Source: an uncultured Armatimonadota bacterium (lineage in GTDB: Bacteria; Armatimonadota; Fimbriimonadia; Fimbriimonadales; Fimbriimonadaceae). From it: 10,185 nt of DNA. Of the stretch, positions 1 to 6,778 are shown in pieces. Position 1 is the first letter of the stretch, and every line of letters begins with the position of its first letter. A program made the translations under genes and the position numbers. Below the pieces are notes generated by a model that saw nothing but the letters and a program-made list of their open reading frames with translations, had not been told where the DNA came from and ran no database searches. Location: the NCBI GenBank assembly GCA_946478935.1, contig CAMLEL010000044.1, positions 1 to 10,185 of the forward strand, in the 5' to 3' direction.

Positions 1-1
1 A

Positions 2-130
2 ACACTTTCAGGCATGGCCGGTGAAGAAGAGGAAGAGGAAGGCGCGGCGGCCAATGCCGACAGCGACACTCTTTCGTTGAGCGACATCGCAGAAGAAGAG
101 AACGCCGGCGACGCCGAAAACGAAGAATAA
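2..130 (+). CDS. C-terminal end of an upstream gene with an acidic tail (partial)
   Basis: An open frame runs from the window edge to a TAA at 128-130. It encodes about 42 residues rich in Glu, Asp, Ala and Gly, with Glu runs at both ends (for example GEEEEEGAAA and the final ENEE). Such a tail is probably disordered. The stop lies only 4 bases before dnaJ, so the gene is almost certainly in the same operon. Because dnaJ is commonly preceded by dnaK or grpE, and DnaK usually ends in a disordered acidic tail, one of these chaperone genes is the best guess. No diagnostic motif is visible, and the tail lacks the EEVD-like ending of some DnaK proteins. That a coding region ends here is well supported; its identity is not. 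Confidence 0.6.
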   Translation, partial: TLSGMAGEEEEEEGAAANADSDTLSLSDIAEEENAGDAENEE

Positions 131-134
131 CTAG

Positions 135-1250
135 ATGGCTCAGCGCGATCCCTATGAGGTGCTTGGAGTGCCGAGGGATGCCTCGGCCGATGAAGTCAAA
201 TCGGCATATCGACGGCTTGCCCGCAAGTACCATCCGGATGTCAATCCTGGCGACCACGAGGCCGAGGAAAAATTCAAAGAAGTTGGAGCCGCCTATGCGG
301 TGCTTTCCGACCCCGATCGACGGTCGAAATTCGACCGATTTGGCACAACCGAGGATATGCCTCAAGATGCTTATTTCGGTGGGCAAGGCGGCATCAACGA
401 TCTGTTCGAGGCATTCTTTGGTGGATTCGCAGGAACCGGACGCCGACAGCAGAGGATGGGACGTGATGGTGGCGACATCGAAGTCCAGTTGGAACTTACG
501 CTCCAAGATGTTTTGAACGGCGCCCACAAGGAGATCGCGATCGATCGACTTTCCGAATGCGAAGCGTGCTCGGGTAATGGTGGGGAAGGTGGTGCGCCGC
601 CCACTCATTGTCCTGCCTGTAAAGGCACGGGAATGGTCACCCAGGTTCGCGACACGTTTATTGGGCGCATGCAGACCTCAGCGCCATGTCCCACCTGCCG
701 CGGCGAGGGCTGGACAGTCAAGGATCCATGCAAGAAATGTGGTGGCCAGGGAGTAAATCCTGAGCACCAGAGAGTCATGGTTACGATTCCAGCTGGCGTT
801 GAGCATGGGAATACGCTGCAGATTCCCGGCCAGGGCCATGACGGCATGGCCGGAGGCTCCCCAGGAAACTTGTATGTTCATTTGAGAGTCAAGCGGGATA
901 ATCGTTTTGAGCGGGACGGACAGACGGTGTATACAGCGATTGAAGCTACCTTCGCACAAGTTGCATTGGGCCACACGGTTACGTTCGCAGGCATTGAGGA
1001 AGAACATGAAGTGGTGATTCCAGCGGGCACTCAACCCGGAGAAAGGATCGCGATCAAGAATGCTGGCTTGCCACCGCTGCACGGCGGCCGTCGCGGCGAC
1101 CTCATCGTGCAGGTCGATGTGAAGATTCCGAAAAAGCTCAATGAGACTCAAGTGAAGCTACTGAGAGAATTTGCCGAAGTAGGCGGTGAAGACCTTCCGA
1201 CGGGTGAATCTCGAGGACTTCTGGGTGGTCTCTTCGGCAAGAAAAAATGA
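135..1250 (+). CDS. dnaJ: Chaperone protein DnaJ (type I Hsp40)
   Basis: This cytoplasmic co-chaperone binds unfolded proteins and stimulates the ATPase of DnaK. The 371-residue product has all parts of a type I DnaJ. The J-domain spans about 5-70, with the HPD motif at 33-35 and the ending KFDRFG. A short Gly/Phe-rich linker follows at about 71-110. The zinc-binding domain has four CxxCxGxG motifs, with Cys at 142/145, 159/162, 185/188 and 199/202. Two C-terminal beta domains run from about 210 to 335. The length is normal for the family (about 370-380). The ATG lies 4 bases after the preceding stop, and the gene overlaps prmA by ATGA, so it belongs to a tightly coupled chaperone operon. The regulatory region (for example CIRCE or a sigma-32 promoter) would lie outside the window. 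Confidence 0.97.
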   Translation: MAQRDPYEVLGVPRDASADEVKSAYRRLARKYHPDVNPGDHEAEEKFKEVGAAYAVLSDPDRRSKFDRFGTTEDMPQDAYFGGQGGINDLFEAFFGGFAGTGRRQQRMGRDGGDIEVQLELTLQDVLNGAHKEIAIDRLSECEACSGNGGEGGAPPTHCPACKGTGMVTQVRDTFIGRMQTSAPCPTCRGEGWTVKDPCKKCGGQGVNPEHQRVMVTIPAGVEHGNTLQIPGQGHDGMAGGSPGNLYVHLRVKRDNRFERDGQTVYTAIEATFAQVALGHTVTFAGIEEEHEVVIPAGTQPGERIAIKNAGLPPLHGGRRGDLIVQVDVKIPKKLNETQVKLLREFAEVGGEDLPTGESRGLLGGLFGKKK

Positions 1251-2116
1251 GCTGGATCGAAGTCAAAGCCGTCTTGGATGCTCCTCCCGCCGATTGGTCG
1301 CTTCTGATCGAGATTTTTGAGCGTCACGGCTGTGAGAACACCCTCCAGACGGACACTCCGCCCACCCTCAGCTCCGCTGTTGTATCCGTCGACGGAAGCC
1401 AACGGGTCGTCGAACAGCTTAGCGATGACTTAGTCCAAGCGGGTGCAAGGGTTGAAGTCCGTGATTTGGTCGAAGAGAACTGGGATGAGGTTTGGAAACA
1501 GTTCTTCAAGCCCCGCAGGATCGGAAATCGGTTCGTGGTCCGTCCAACTTGGGAATCATTCGAGGCGCATCCCGGTGACTTGGAGATCGTCCTCGATCCC
1601 GGTCAGGCATTCGGAACCGGTGACCATCCGACGACGCGCATGTGTCTGGAATTGCTTGAGAAGTATGTGTCGTCTGCCACTTCGGTCGCTGATATTGGCT
1701 GTGGGAGCGGCATCCTTTCGGTTGGTGCCCGCAAGCTTGGATCAAGCCGAGTTGTAGCGATCGATATCGATCCGCTCTCGGTTGAAGTTGCGAAAGAAAA
1801 TGCAGAGCTGAACCAAGTGGAGTTTGAGGCAATTTGTGGCGCTGGCGTTCATGCCTTGCCCTCATCCAAGCATCCAACGCCGGATTCAGCCGAATACGAC
1901 GTGGTGGTCTCCAACATCATTTCGGCGACACTGATTTCAATTGCAAGAGATATTGCCCAAGTTGTCCGTTCTGGCGGAATCTGGATTGTGTCCGGCGTGA
2001 TCCACGCAAACTGGGCAGACGTTCAAGATGCGGCTTTGAAAGCCGGTTTCACACTCGTTGAAATGCAAGATGAAGCCGACTGGGTCGCTGCCGCATTTCG
2101 GCGGGGAACCGCTTGA
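1247..2116 (+). CDS. prmA: Ribosomal protein L11 methyltransferase PrmA
   Basis: This class I SAM-dependent methyltransferase trimethylates ribosomal protein L11. The 289-residue product has the family's two parts. The N-terminal L11-recognition domain spans about 1-85 and ends in a [11 protein letters not shown] linker. The catalytic domain follows. It shows the PrmA signature [15 protein letters not shown] at 116-130, SAM motif [13 protein letters not shown] at 147-158, the acidic ribose-binding segment AIDIDP at 171-176, and VVSNII at 220-225. The last corresponds to the usual VxANI motif. Its ATG overlaps the dnaJ stop as ATGA, implying translational coupling. The order dnaJ-prmA-rsmE is widespread in bacteria (the Bacillus dnaK locus, for example), which supports the call. 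Confidence 0.95.
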   Translation: MSWIEVKAVLDAPPADWSLLIEIFERHGCENTLQTDTPPTLSSAVVSVDGSQRVVEQLSDDLVQAGARVEVRDLVEENWDEVWKQFFKPRRIGNRFVVRPTWESFEAHPGDLEIVLDPGQAFGTGDHPTTRMCLELLEKYVSSATSVADIGCGSGILSVGARKLGSSRVVAIDIDPLSVEVAKENAELNQVEFEAICGAGVHALPSSKHPTPDSAEYDVVVSNIISATLISIARDIAQVVRSGGIWIVSGVIHANWADVQDAALKAGFTLVEMQDEADWVAAAFRRGTA

Positions 2117-2826
2117 AACCCCTTCCCTTGCGAGCCCTGCCGAGGCTCTTTGTCCCGGGTGCGAACGCTGCGGATATCATCGAACTGCCCGGCCATGAGG
2201 TGGACAAACTTCGGAAAGTCCTGCGATTGGGAGCAGGAGCCGAGATCGGTGTGTTGCCCAATGACGGCACGATCATCCGCTGTGGTTTTACGGGTCGAGA
2301 AGCGGTTCCGAGGAGCGTCGAGCGACCTGATGTCGAGCCGAGAACTCACCTGACGGTGCTTCAGGCATTGCCCAAGGGTGACAAACTGGATGAAATCGTT
2401 CGTGCCTGCACGGAGATTGGAGTCTCTGCATTCGTGCTGTTCCCGAGTGAACGTACGGTGGTCAAATGGGACGAGAGGAAAGTCGCGGATCGGATTTCGA
2501 GGTTGGAGACCATCGCTCGGGAGGCGGCTGAGGTCAGCTTCCGTACGAGGTTGCCATCCATCCGGTATGTCAACACTTTCAAGGCGGCTTTGGACGATTA
2601 CCCAGAGTGCATTGTTTTGAGTGAAGCGGAAGTGGAAGAAAAGCCACTGCCCAGAGCGACCGAACAAATGTCCATCGCCGTCGGTCCGGAGGGTGGGTGG
2701 TCCAAGGCGGAGATCGGGTTGATCGGTGCCCGAGGGGTTACCCTCGGCCCTAGAGTCCTTCGCGTTGACCATGCGGCTCCTGTGGCCGCAGGCATCCTGC
2801 TCCTGAGCGATCAGGCGATCCGCTAA
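2113..2826 (+). CDS. rsmE: 16S rRNA m3U1498 methyltransferase RsmE
   Basis: RsmE is a SPOUT-class, trefoil-knot methyltransferase that makes N3-methyl-U1498 in 16S rRNA of the small subunit. The 237-residue product has the N-terminal PUA-like part (PRLFVPG at 10-16, DKLRKVLRL at 31-39) and the SPOUT part. The latter includes LPKGDKLDEIVRACTEIGV at about 86-104, EAAEVSFR at 137-144, the SAM-binding IAVGPEGGW at 188-196 and LGPRVLR at 211-217. Two family positions differ from common sequences: EAAEVS instead of EAAEQS, and RVDHAA instead of RTETAA. The start is probably TTG at 2113, overlapping the prmA stop as TTGA. It puts PRLFVPG close to the N-terminus as expected, and no suitable ATG or GTG lies nearby. 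The gene closes the chaperone/ribosome-modification operon. Confidence 0.92.
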   Translation: MKPLPLRALPRLFVPGANAADIIELPGHEVDKLRKVLRLGAGAEIGVLPNDGTIIRCGFTGREAVPRSVERPDVEPRTHLTVLQALPKGDKLDEIVRACTEIGVSAFVLFPSERTVVKWDERKVADRISRLETIAREAAEVSFRTRLPSIRYVNTFKAALDDYPECIVLSEAEVEEKPLPRATEQMSIAVGPEGGWSKAEIGLIGARGVTLGPRVLRVDHAAPVAAGILLLSDQAIR

Positions 2827-2830
2827 ACGC

Positions 2831-2855
2831 AAAAAGGCCCCGCTTCGGTCCGGGG
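2831..2855 (-). terminator. Rho-independent terminator for the minus-strand membrane gene
   Basis: CCCCG (2838-2842) and CGGGG (2851-2855) form a GC-rich stem around an 8-base loop. Read on the minus strand, it is followed closely by a T run (the A run at 2831-2835). This suits termination of the convergent gene whose stop is at 2917. A wider pairing, AGGCC 2835-2839 with GGCCT 2873-2877 followed by ATTT, could serve plus-strand transcripts leaving rsmE, so the element may act in both directions. Confidence 0.75.
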
Positions 2856-2916
2856 AGATCAAACCTGGCGAAGGCCTATTTCCGGTGCGGTGTGGTCCAT
2901 TGGTTCCGCACAAGAA

Positions 2917-3438
2917 TTAGTGGCCCTCAGTGTGGAAATTGTTCCCACGACTTTGGGAAGCGGCAGGTTGATTTAGGACTCTCAACCCGGCCGGCAGAAT
3001 CAACGCAAAGTCAACCAAGAACACCATCCCGCACGCCACAAGGAACTGCGCCAGGTGAAGCTTGGCCAATCCGATCAAAGAAACCAACAAGGTCAGTTCG
3101 CCAATGGCCAAACATATCGCCGTGGCTCGCAAGAGGTCTCGTGGATTGGTGACTACAGATGGGTGAAGCTTGGCCCGAGCGTAGACCATGCAGCCGATAA
3201 CACCGATGGCCGCGATGGATTGAAAGGCCTGCCGCATGGCATCGAGCCTCTTGGCGGCATCCAGTCCAAGGTCATTTCCGCTCGACCCGATGAGAATCCC
3301 AAACGCGGCGACCAAAGCTTGGAAAAGTAGAAAGGCGCCGAATAGTTGGAACCAGGCCGTGCGGACAGTGCGGGGCTTCAAGGATCCCGTCAGTGTACCG
3401 GCACCTGGTTCCGGTTTTTTTTCGCTTTCCCCTTGCAT
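2917..3438 (-). CDS. Small four-helix membrane protein of unknown function
   Basis: The 173-residue product is not recognised as any named family. A polar, Pro/Glu/Lys-rich N-terminus (about 1-27) is followed by four hydrophobic segments at about 29-50, 72-88, 105-125 and 129-151, and a short polar tail ending in His. A positive stretch (KPRTVRT) precedes the first helix. An inner-membrane protein with both ends cytoplasmic is therefore likely. The ATG at 3438 is preferred. A TTG at 3468 would extend the product by 10 basic residues but starts inside the inverted repeat at 3457-3480. The ribosome binding site is weak (GGCCGG). The gene is divergent from the VOC operon and shares the intergenic operator, so it might belong to the same regulon, but this is inference. 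A terminator lies about 60 bases after the stop. Confidence 0.75.
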   Translation of the reverse strand: MQGESEKKPEPGAGTLTGSLKPRTVRTAWFQLFGAFLLFQALVAAFGILIGSSGNDLGLDAAKRLDAMRQAFQSIAAIGVIGCMVYARAKLHPSVVTNPRDLLRATAICLAIGELTLLVSLIGLAKLHLAQFLVACGMVFLVDFALILPAGLRVLNQPAASQSRGNNFHTEGH

Positions 3439-3461
3439 CCGGCCACGTTTGATGATATACT
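3433..3461 (+). promoter_or_regulatory. Sigma-70-like promoter of the VOC/DinB/SRPBCC operon
   Basis: A -35-like TTGCAT (3433-3438) and a -10 TATACT (3456-3461) are separated by 17 bases. The second half of the -10 element lies inside the inverted repeat at 3457-3480. Transcription would begin near 3468, giving an untranslated leader of about 190 bases before the VOC start codon. The same layout recurs at 7465-7493. Confidence 0.6.
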
Positions 3462-3480
3462 TAACCAAACAGTTAAGTAT
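3457..3480. promoter_or_regulatory. Operator 1: perfect inverted repeat, probable ArsR-type binding site
   Basis: ATACTTAAC (3457-3465) and GTTAAGTAT (3472-3480) are perfect 9-base arms around the spacer CAAACA. A palindrome of this size, overlapping the -10 box and the predicted start of transcription, is what a dimeric winged-helix repressor would bind to block RNA polymerase. Near-copies occupy the same position relative to the -10 box upstream of the DUF899 gene (7489-7512) and arsR (8868-8891). This points to the ArsR-family protein at 8880-9227 as the cognate regulator. Confidence 0.7.
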
Positions 3481-3555
3481 TGTTTGCGAGACAGGTTCTG
3501 GAGCTTTGGCTAGTTGAGATCGCTTTGGCGCATCCAGTCAAAGCCCGATGGAACT

Positions 3556-3657
3556 ACGATGGAGAGTCGGTTTTTTTGGTTCTGGACCCGAACTTTGGAT
3601 CGCTTGGAAGCTTATCTTTGCGAAAGCATAATAAAGGATCGACAATTGGAGGAAAGA
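3556..3657 (+). pseudogene. Possible remnant of an ArsR-family regulator C-terminus
   Basis: In the long leader between operator 1 and the VOC gene, the frame at 3556-3657 reads MESRFFWFW followed by TRTLDRLEAYL. The segment FW-x3-LDRLEAYL (3580-3618) matches the C-terminal helix of the intact ArsR protein here (FW-x3-LDRLGEYL, residues 93-105), a segment typical of ArsR proteins paired with SRPBCC genes. The frame is closed by TAG at 3511, and no DNA-binding domain is recognisable between the operator and this tail. The simplest reading is that an autoregulated arsR once headed this operon and lost its N-terminal two thirds by deletion, leaving the operator and a stub. The match is short, so chance similarity is possible. 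Confidence 0.45.
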
Positions 3658-3660
3658 AAA

Positions 3661-4086
3661 ATGCCAGCACTAAACCCCTACCTGAACTTCAACGGCAATT
3701 GTATGGAGGCATTCGAACACTACAAGGGCGTCTTCGGTGGAGACTTCGCATTTGTTATGCGCTTCAGCGATGTCCCGCCGGAAATGAACATGGATCCGGC
3801 CGAGGCTAACAAGGTCATGCACGTGTCGCTCCCAGTTGGCGGCTCAATTCTCATGGGCAGTGACAGTCCGGAGCAATATGGCAGCGTCAATTTTGGAAAC
3901 AACGTCCATATCTCGGTTGGAGCCGATAGCGAAGCGGAAGCGGATCGTATCTTCGCAGGATTGTCAGGCGGTGGTGACGTCGTGATGCCGATGGAAAAGG
4001 CCTTTTGGGGTGACTACTTTGGCATGTGTACGGACAAGTTTGGCGTCAAGTGGATGATCAGCTACGCGTACGGACCGGGTAAGTGA
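3661..4086 (+). CDS. VOC family protein, PhnB-like (glyoxalase/bleomycin-resistance fold)
   Basis: The 141-residue product has the form of PhnB-type vicinal-oxygen-chelate proteins. It starts with LNPYLNFNGNCMEAFEHYKGVFGG (about 4-27), has a central strand KVMHVSLPVGG, and ends with the family signature FWGDYFGMCTDKFGVKW at 115-131. Members of this group are often annotated as 3-demethylubiquinone methyltransferase-like, but most have no proven activity; a small-molecule-binding or detoxifying role is typical. The ATG at 3661 is chosen because GGAGG (3648-3652) lies 8 bases upstream and the conserved fold begins there. The frame is open upstream to 3514, but that part resembles an ArsR tail, not VOC sequence. 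It is the first intact gene of a five-gene operon, and its TGA overlaps the next start as TGATG. Confidence 0.88.
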   Translation: MPALNPYLNFNGNCMEAFEHYKGVFGGDFAFVMRFSDVPPEMNMDPAEANKVMHVSLPVGGSILMGSDSPEQYGSVNFGNNVHISVGADSEAEADRIFAGLSGGGDVVMPMEKAFWGDYFGMCTDKFGVKWMISYAYGPGK

Positions 4087-4592
4087 TGGCCATTACTTCT
4101 CATCCAATCCCCATCGTGGAGAAAACCTGCGCCGACTTTGTCAATGCGGTTCAGGGTCTAAAGCACGCATTGGCGACGACGCCGGACGACCGCGTGAACT
4201 GGTCTCCGTCGGATTCGGCCCGGTCTCCGCTGCAAGTGGTCGCGCACGCGGCGCTTCGGGTTCGAAATATGTTTGAAAACATGATCGGACAGCCCTATGC
4301 AGTGAAAACGCCTGATGAAGCGGAGAAGCTATTCCGAGCTGAGGAAAAGACCTTTACTACCCGTGAACAGGTGTTGGAAGTACTGGATCGGAACTGCAAG
4401 GAGTTTCTGGATTGGGCAGCCGGTCTGAATGAAGCGGACATGGACCGAATACTGGTGATGCCGTTTGGGATGCCGTCGATGCCTCTTTCGATCGTCATCA
4501 CCTTCATGCCGATCCACTTGATGTGGCACACGGCGCAGCTCACCTACATTCAGACCATTTACGGCGACCACGATTGGCATCTCGGGAGTTGA
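4086..4592 (+). CDS. DinB-like protein (first of three DinB domains)
   Basis: The 168-residue product fits the DinB/YfiT-like four-helix-bundle superfamily, which often carries a three-histidine metal site. Candidate ligands are His54 (VVAHAAL), His144 and His148 (IHLMWHTAQ), in the spacing seen in the paralogues at 8284 and in the fusion at 9220. The segment NWSPSDSARSPLQVVAH matches NWVPSESARSALQMVVH in the 8284 protein. Some superfamily members are thiol-dependent transferases (bacillithiol or mycothiol S-transferases, maleylpyruvate isomerase), but the substrate cannot be read from the sequence. The ATG at 4086 overlaps the VOC stop (TGATG); an in-frame GTG at 4083 would add only one residue. 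The gene is separated from the next by one base. Confidence 0.85.
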   Translation: MAITSHPIPIVEKTCADFVNAVQGLKHALATTPDDRVNWSPSDSARSPLQVVAHAALRVRNMFENMIGQPYAVKTPDEAEKLFRAEEKTFTTREQVLEVLDRNCKEFLDWAAGLNEADMDRILVMPFGMPSMPLSIVITFMPIHLMWHTAQLTYIQTIYGDHDWHLGS

Positions 4593-4593
4593 A

Positions 4594-5523
4594 ATGAGCC
4601 TTTCTCAATCAGCGAACTGGGAAATCATTCTGGACCGCGCGTATGCCGCTCCGAAGTCACTGGTCTGGCGGGCTTGGACCGACCCTGAAATGCTTGGCAA
4701 ATGGCTTTGCCCAAAGGATTTTGTGGTCACGAACGTCGAGGTGGACTTGAAAATTGGTGGCAAGTGGCGGTCGGGAATGCGATCACCGGAAGGGATCGAC
4801 TATTCCATGGGCGGTGTGTACAAGACCCTTGATGCCCCAAACCGCCTCGTGTTCACTCACGCTTGGGAGGATGATCTGGCGTCGGGACATATTCCCGGCC
4901 ACGAATCCCTGATCGAAATCGACCTAAACGAATTCGAAGGTATGACCCGGATGACATTTCGAGTGACCGGACTAACTTCAGAAGAGTCGCGAGATGGCCA
5001 GAAGATCGGATGGAGCCAAGCGTTCGAGAACCAGGGGCGAGCGTTGGCGCTGGAAAGTCCGAATGGCGAGCTGGAATCGCGATCGCTGGCGTTCACTCGT
5101 CTCTATCCGCACTCAAGGAAGCGAGTTTGGAAAGCTTGGACGGACCCCGATGCCCTGACCCAGTGGTGGGGGCCGAATGGTTTTACGACGACGACCTATG
5201 AAATGGACGTTTGCTCAGGTGGACGATGGCGGTTCACCATGCACGGGCCGGATGGCCGCGATTACAAGAATCTGGTCTCGTACGTAGCGGTTGATGAACC
5301 AACGTTCTTGGCCTATCAGCACTCTGATGACGATGAGGGCGATATTCACTTCTTTGCTGAGGTTCATTTAACCAAAGAAGACATGAACACTCGCTTAGAT
5401 TTCCGAATGACTTTCGAGTCGATTGAAATTTTGCGCCGAGTCGTGGAAGAATTTGGAGCCGAAGAAGGGGCAAATCAGACACTCACCAGGCTCGCTGACT
5501 ATCTTAAGGAGAATAATTCGTGA
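4594..5523 (+). CDS. Tandem SRPBCC (AHSA1-like) domain protein
   Basis: The 309-residue product contains two copies of the roughly 150-residue AHSA1/START-like helix-grip domain, which binds hydrophobic ligands or proteins. Copy 1 spans about 8-152 (SLVWRAWTDPEMLGKWLCP at 22-40, DLKIGGKW at 51-58, RLVFTHAWED at 84-93). Copy 2 spans about 162-305 (RVWKAWTDPDALTQWWGP at 177-194, DVCSGGRWRF at 205-214). Most family members have a single domain, so this looks like a tandem duplication or fusion of two diverged paralogues joined by a short linker (PNGELESR). Copy 1 has WLCP where copy 2 has the common WWGP. Copy 1 is closer to the SRPBCC half of the 9220 fusion (WFCP). The ATG follows the DinB stop by one base with GGGAG at 4584-4588. 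The next gene starts inside its stop codon. Confidence 0.87.
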   Translation: MSLSQSANWEIILDRAYAAPKSLVWRAWTDPEMLGKWLCPKDFVVTNVEVDLKIGGKWRSGMRSPEGIDYSMGGVYKTLDAPNRLVFTHAWEDDLASGHIPGHESLIEIDLNEFEGMTRMTFRVTGLTSEESRDGQKIGWSQAFENQGRALALESPNGELESRSLAFTRLYPHSRKRVWKAWTDPDALTQWWGPNGFTTTTYEMDVCSGGRWRFTMHGPDGRDYKNLVSYVAVDEPTFLAYQHSDDDEGDIHFFAEVHLTKEDMNTRLDFRMTFESIEILRRVVEEFGAEEGANQTLTRLADYLKENNS

Positions 5524-6173
5524 AGCTAACGATCGCGCTATTGCCGGCAATTCTTGCGGCAAGTGCTGGCTACCTTGTTGTGCACCCCGGTGTTGCATTT
5601 GCCGAACCAAGGTTCCGGGCCGAAACACCATTTGCACAAGGCGCCTCATTCACCATCGATCCCAATCATTCGGGAGTCTATTTTGAGATCGAGCACCTGG
5701 AGTTGTCGAAGGTAACCGGGCGACTCAATAAGTTCACTGGAAAGATCACCGAACATGGAGCGGATCTAACCAAGGCCAAGGTGGAGTTTTCGGCGGAGGC
5801 AGCGTCGATCGATACTGCAATCCCAGTTCGGGACGACCATCTTCGAAAGGCCGACTTCTTTGATGTGGAGAAGCACCCCAAGATTACGTTCAAAAGCACC
5901 AGGGTGGAGAAGAAGGGTCGGGGCTATGTGGTGACCGGGGACCTCACCATCAAGGGCAAGTCCAAAAGTGTTGCCATCCCATTCCGGCACCTCGGTCCGA
6001 AGACCCTGAACTTTGGTGAGACGACAACACATATTGGAATCGTTGCCGATCCAATCGTCATCAAGCGAACCGACTTTGGCGTGGGCGATATGACTCGTTT
6101 GCCGGACGGAACCTTGGGCGCGAGCGACGAGGTTGTGATTCGGATTTCATTCGAAGCTATTCGTGACAAATGA
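5520..6173 (+). CDS. Secreted YceI-like lipocalin-fold protein
   Basis: The 217-residue product has an N-terminal signal peptide (hydrophobic core at about 4-22, probable cleavage after AFA at 26-28) followed by a YceI domain from about 42 to 214. Family hallmarks are FTIDPNHSGVYFEIEHL at 44-60, TGRLNKFTGKI, the segment DDHLRKADFFDVEKHPKITFKS at about 105-126, the GDLTIKG turn at 140-146, and a late DFGVG. YceI proteins bind polyisoprenoid or other amphiphilic ligands in a beta-barrel outside the cytoplasm. The start is GTG at 5520, overlapping the previous stop as GTGA, with AAGGAG (5506-5511) 8 bases upstream. An exported lipid-binding protein in an operon with cytoplasmic SRPBCC and DinB proteins suggests handling of a hydrophobic compound across compartments (inference). 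Confidence 0.9.
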   Translation: MKLTIALLPAILAASAGYLVVHPGVAFAEPRFRAETPFAQGASFTIDPNHSGVYFEIEHLELSKVTGRLNKFTGKITEHGADLTKAKVEFSAEAASIDTAIPVRDDHLRKADFFDVEKHPKITFKSTRVEKKGRGYVVTGDLTIKGKSKSVAIPFRHLGPKTLNFGETTTHIGIVADPIVIKRTDFGVGDMTRLPDGTLGASDEVVIRISFEAIRDK

Positions 6174-6192
6174 CAGATAATAGGAGGTCAGT

Positions 6193-6687
6193 ATGAAATC
6201 AATTTTCGTCACAGCAATGTTCATCTTCAGCGTGGTGGCTGCTCATGCGGGCACGCTGAAAGCTCATTTGTCGGCCGAAATCCCGAAGATCACCAAAGCC
6301 ATGAAGAAGGGGGATATGGCGTCCCTCGAAAAGATCTTCCGATCAGGCATGACGAAGGACTTCGTCTATATTGAGAATGGTCAAAAGCAAGGCATTGACA
6401 CGATGATTTCAAATATGAAGATGGGTTTGGCATCCATGAAAACTCTGACTGTCGTGCGAGCAAAGACCCTTTCGGTTACCGAAAAAGGCAATAGTGGAGT
6501 CGCAACGACGGAGCACTTCATGGAGGGCATCATGGTTGGCCCGGATAACAAAGAGCACAAAATGGGGTTCTCTGGCGTCAGCACCGACACGTACGTCAAG
6601 GTCAAGGGATCATGGAAGATGTCGAAGATGGCTTGGAAGAACCAGAAAATGCTCATGGACGGTAAGCCGATGGCCGCTGGCGGCTAG
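6193..6687 (+). CDS. Secreted Met/Lys-rich protein, probably NTF2-like (SnoaL/DUF4440 type)
   Basis: The 164-residue product has a signal peptide (about 1-19, ending AHA-G) and then a region arranged like the small alpha+beta NTF2-like fold. Helices include a segment at about 40-50 resembling the D-x-x-x-L-x-x-x-F start of DUF4440/SnoaL proteins. Strands follow (FVYIENG, ATTEHFMEGIM), and the end TYVKVKGSWKMSKMAWK at about 133-149 looks like the closing strands of that fold. Methionine is unusually common (17 of 164), and the tail (MAWKNQKMLMDGKPM) is especially rich. A strong AGGAGGT (6182-6188) sits 4 bases before the ATG. It follows yceI by 19 bases and is the last gene before the terminator. 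Secretion is well supported; the fold is probable; the function is unknown. Confidence 0.75.
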   Translation: MKSIFVTAMFIFSVVAAHAGTLKAHLSAEIPKITKAMKKGDMASLEKIFRSGMTKDFVYIENGQKQGIDTMISNMKMGLASMKTLTVVRAKTLSVTEKGNSGVATTEHFMEGIMVGPDNKEHKMGFSGVSTDTYVKVKGSWKMSKMAWKNQKMLMDGKPMAAGG

Positions 6688-6710
6688 TCAACGGTCGAAG
6701 ATCAGCATAA

Positions 6711-6733
6711 GGACCGGCGTTGCCGGTCCATTT
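6711..6733 (+). terminator. Rho-independent terminator closing the VOC-DinB-SRPBCC-YceI operon
   Basis: A perfect 8-base stem, GGACCGGC (6711-6718) and GCCGGTCC (6722-6729), encloses the loop GTT. It is followed by an AT-rich stretch (ATTTCATTTAT). It lies 24 bases after the stop of the secreted NTF2-like gene, so it probably ends the five-gene transcript and separates the following reductase gene. Confidence 0.82.
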
Positions 6734-6778
6734 CATTTATATCTGTGTATGCTTGGAGGCATGGACGGCGAACCGACG

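Noticed and set aside
678..1151. Long minus-strand open frame opposite dnaJ
   Set aside because: It lies wholly inside dnaJ, whose zinc-finger and C-terminal motifs clearly define the coding strand.
2023..2913. 296-codon minus-strand open frame opposite rsmE
   Set aside because: It is antisense to rsmE and prmA, has low-complexity Arg/Ser/Gln-rich content and no family signature; the plus-strand genes explain the region.
3514..3660. N-terminal extension of the VOC protein by 49 residues in the same open frame
   Set aside because: The ATG at 3661 has a well placed GGAGG and begins the conserved PhnB fold. The upstream part resembles an ArsR tail and has no VOC character.
3480..3809. Open frame of 109 codons starting at TTG just after operator 1
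   Set aside because: It overlaps the VOC gene in another frame, has no ribosome binding site and shows no recognisable domain.
6494..6748. Upstream part of the reductase open frame
   Set aside because: It overlaps the secreted protein gene and the terminator hairpin. FNR homology begins only after about 6780, so the true start is one of 6749, 6761 or 6779.
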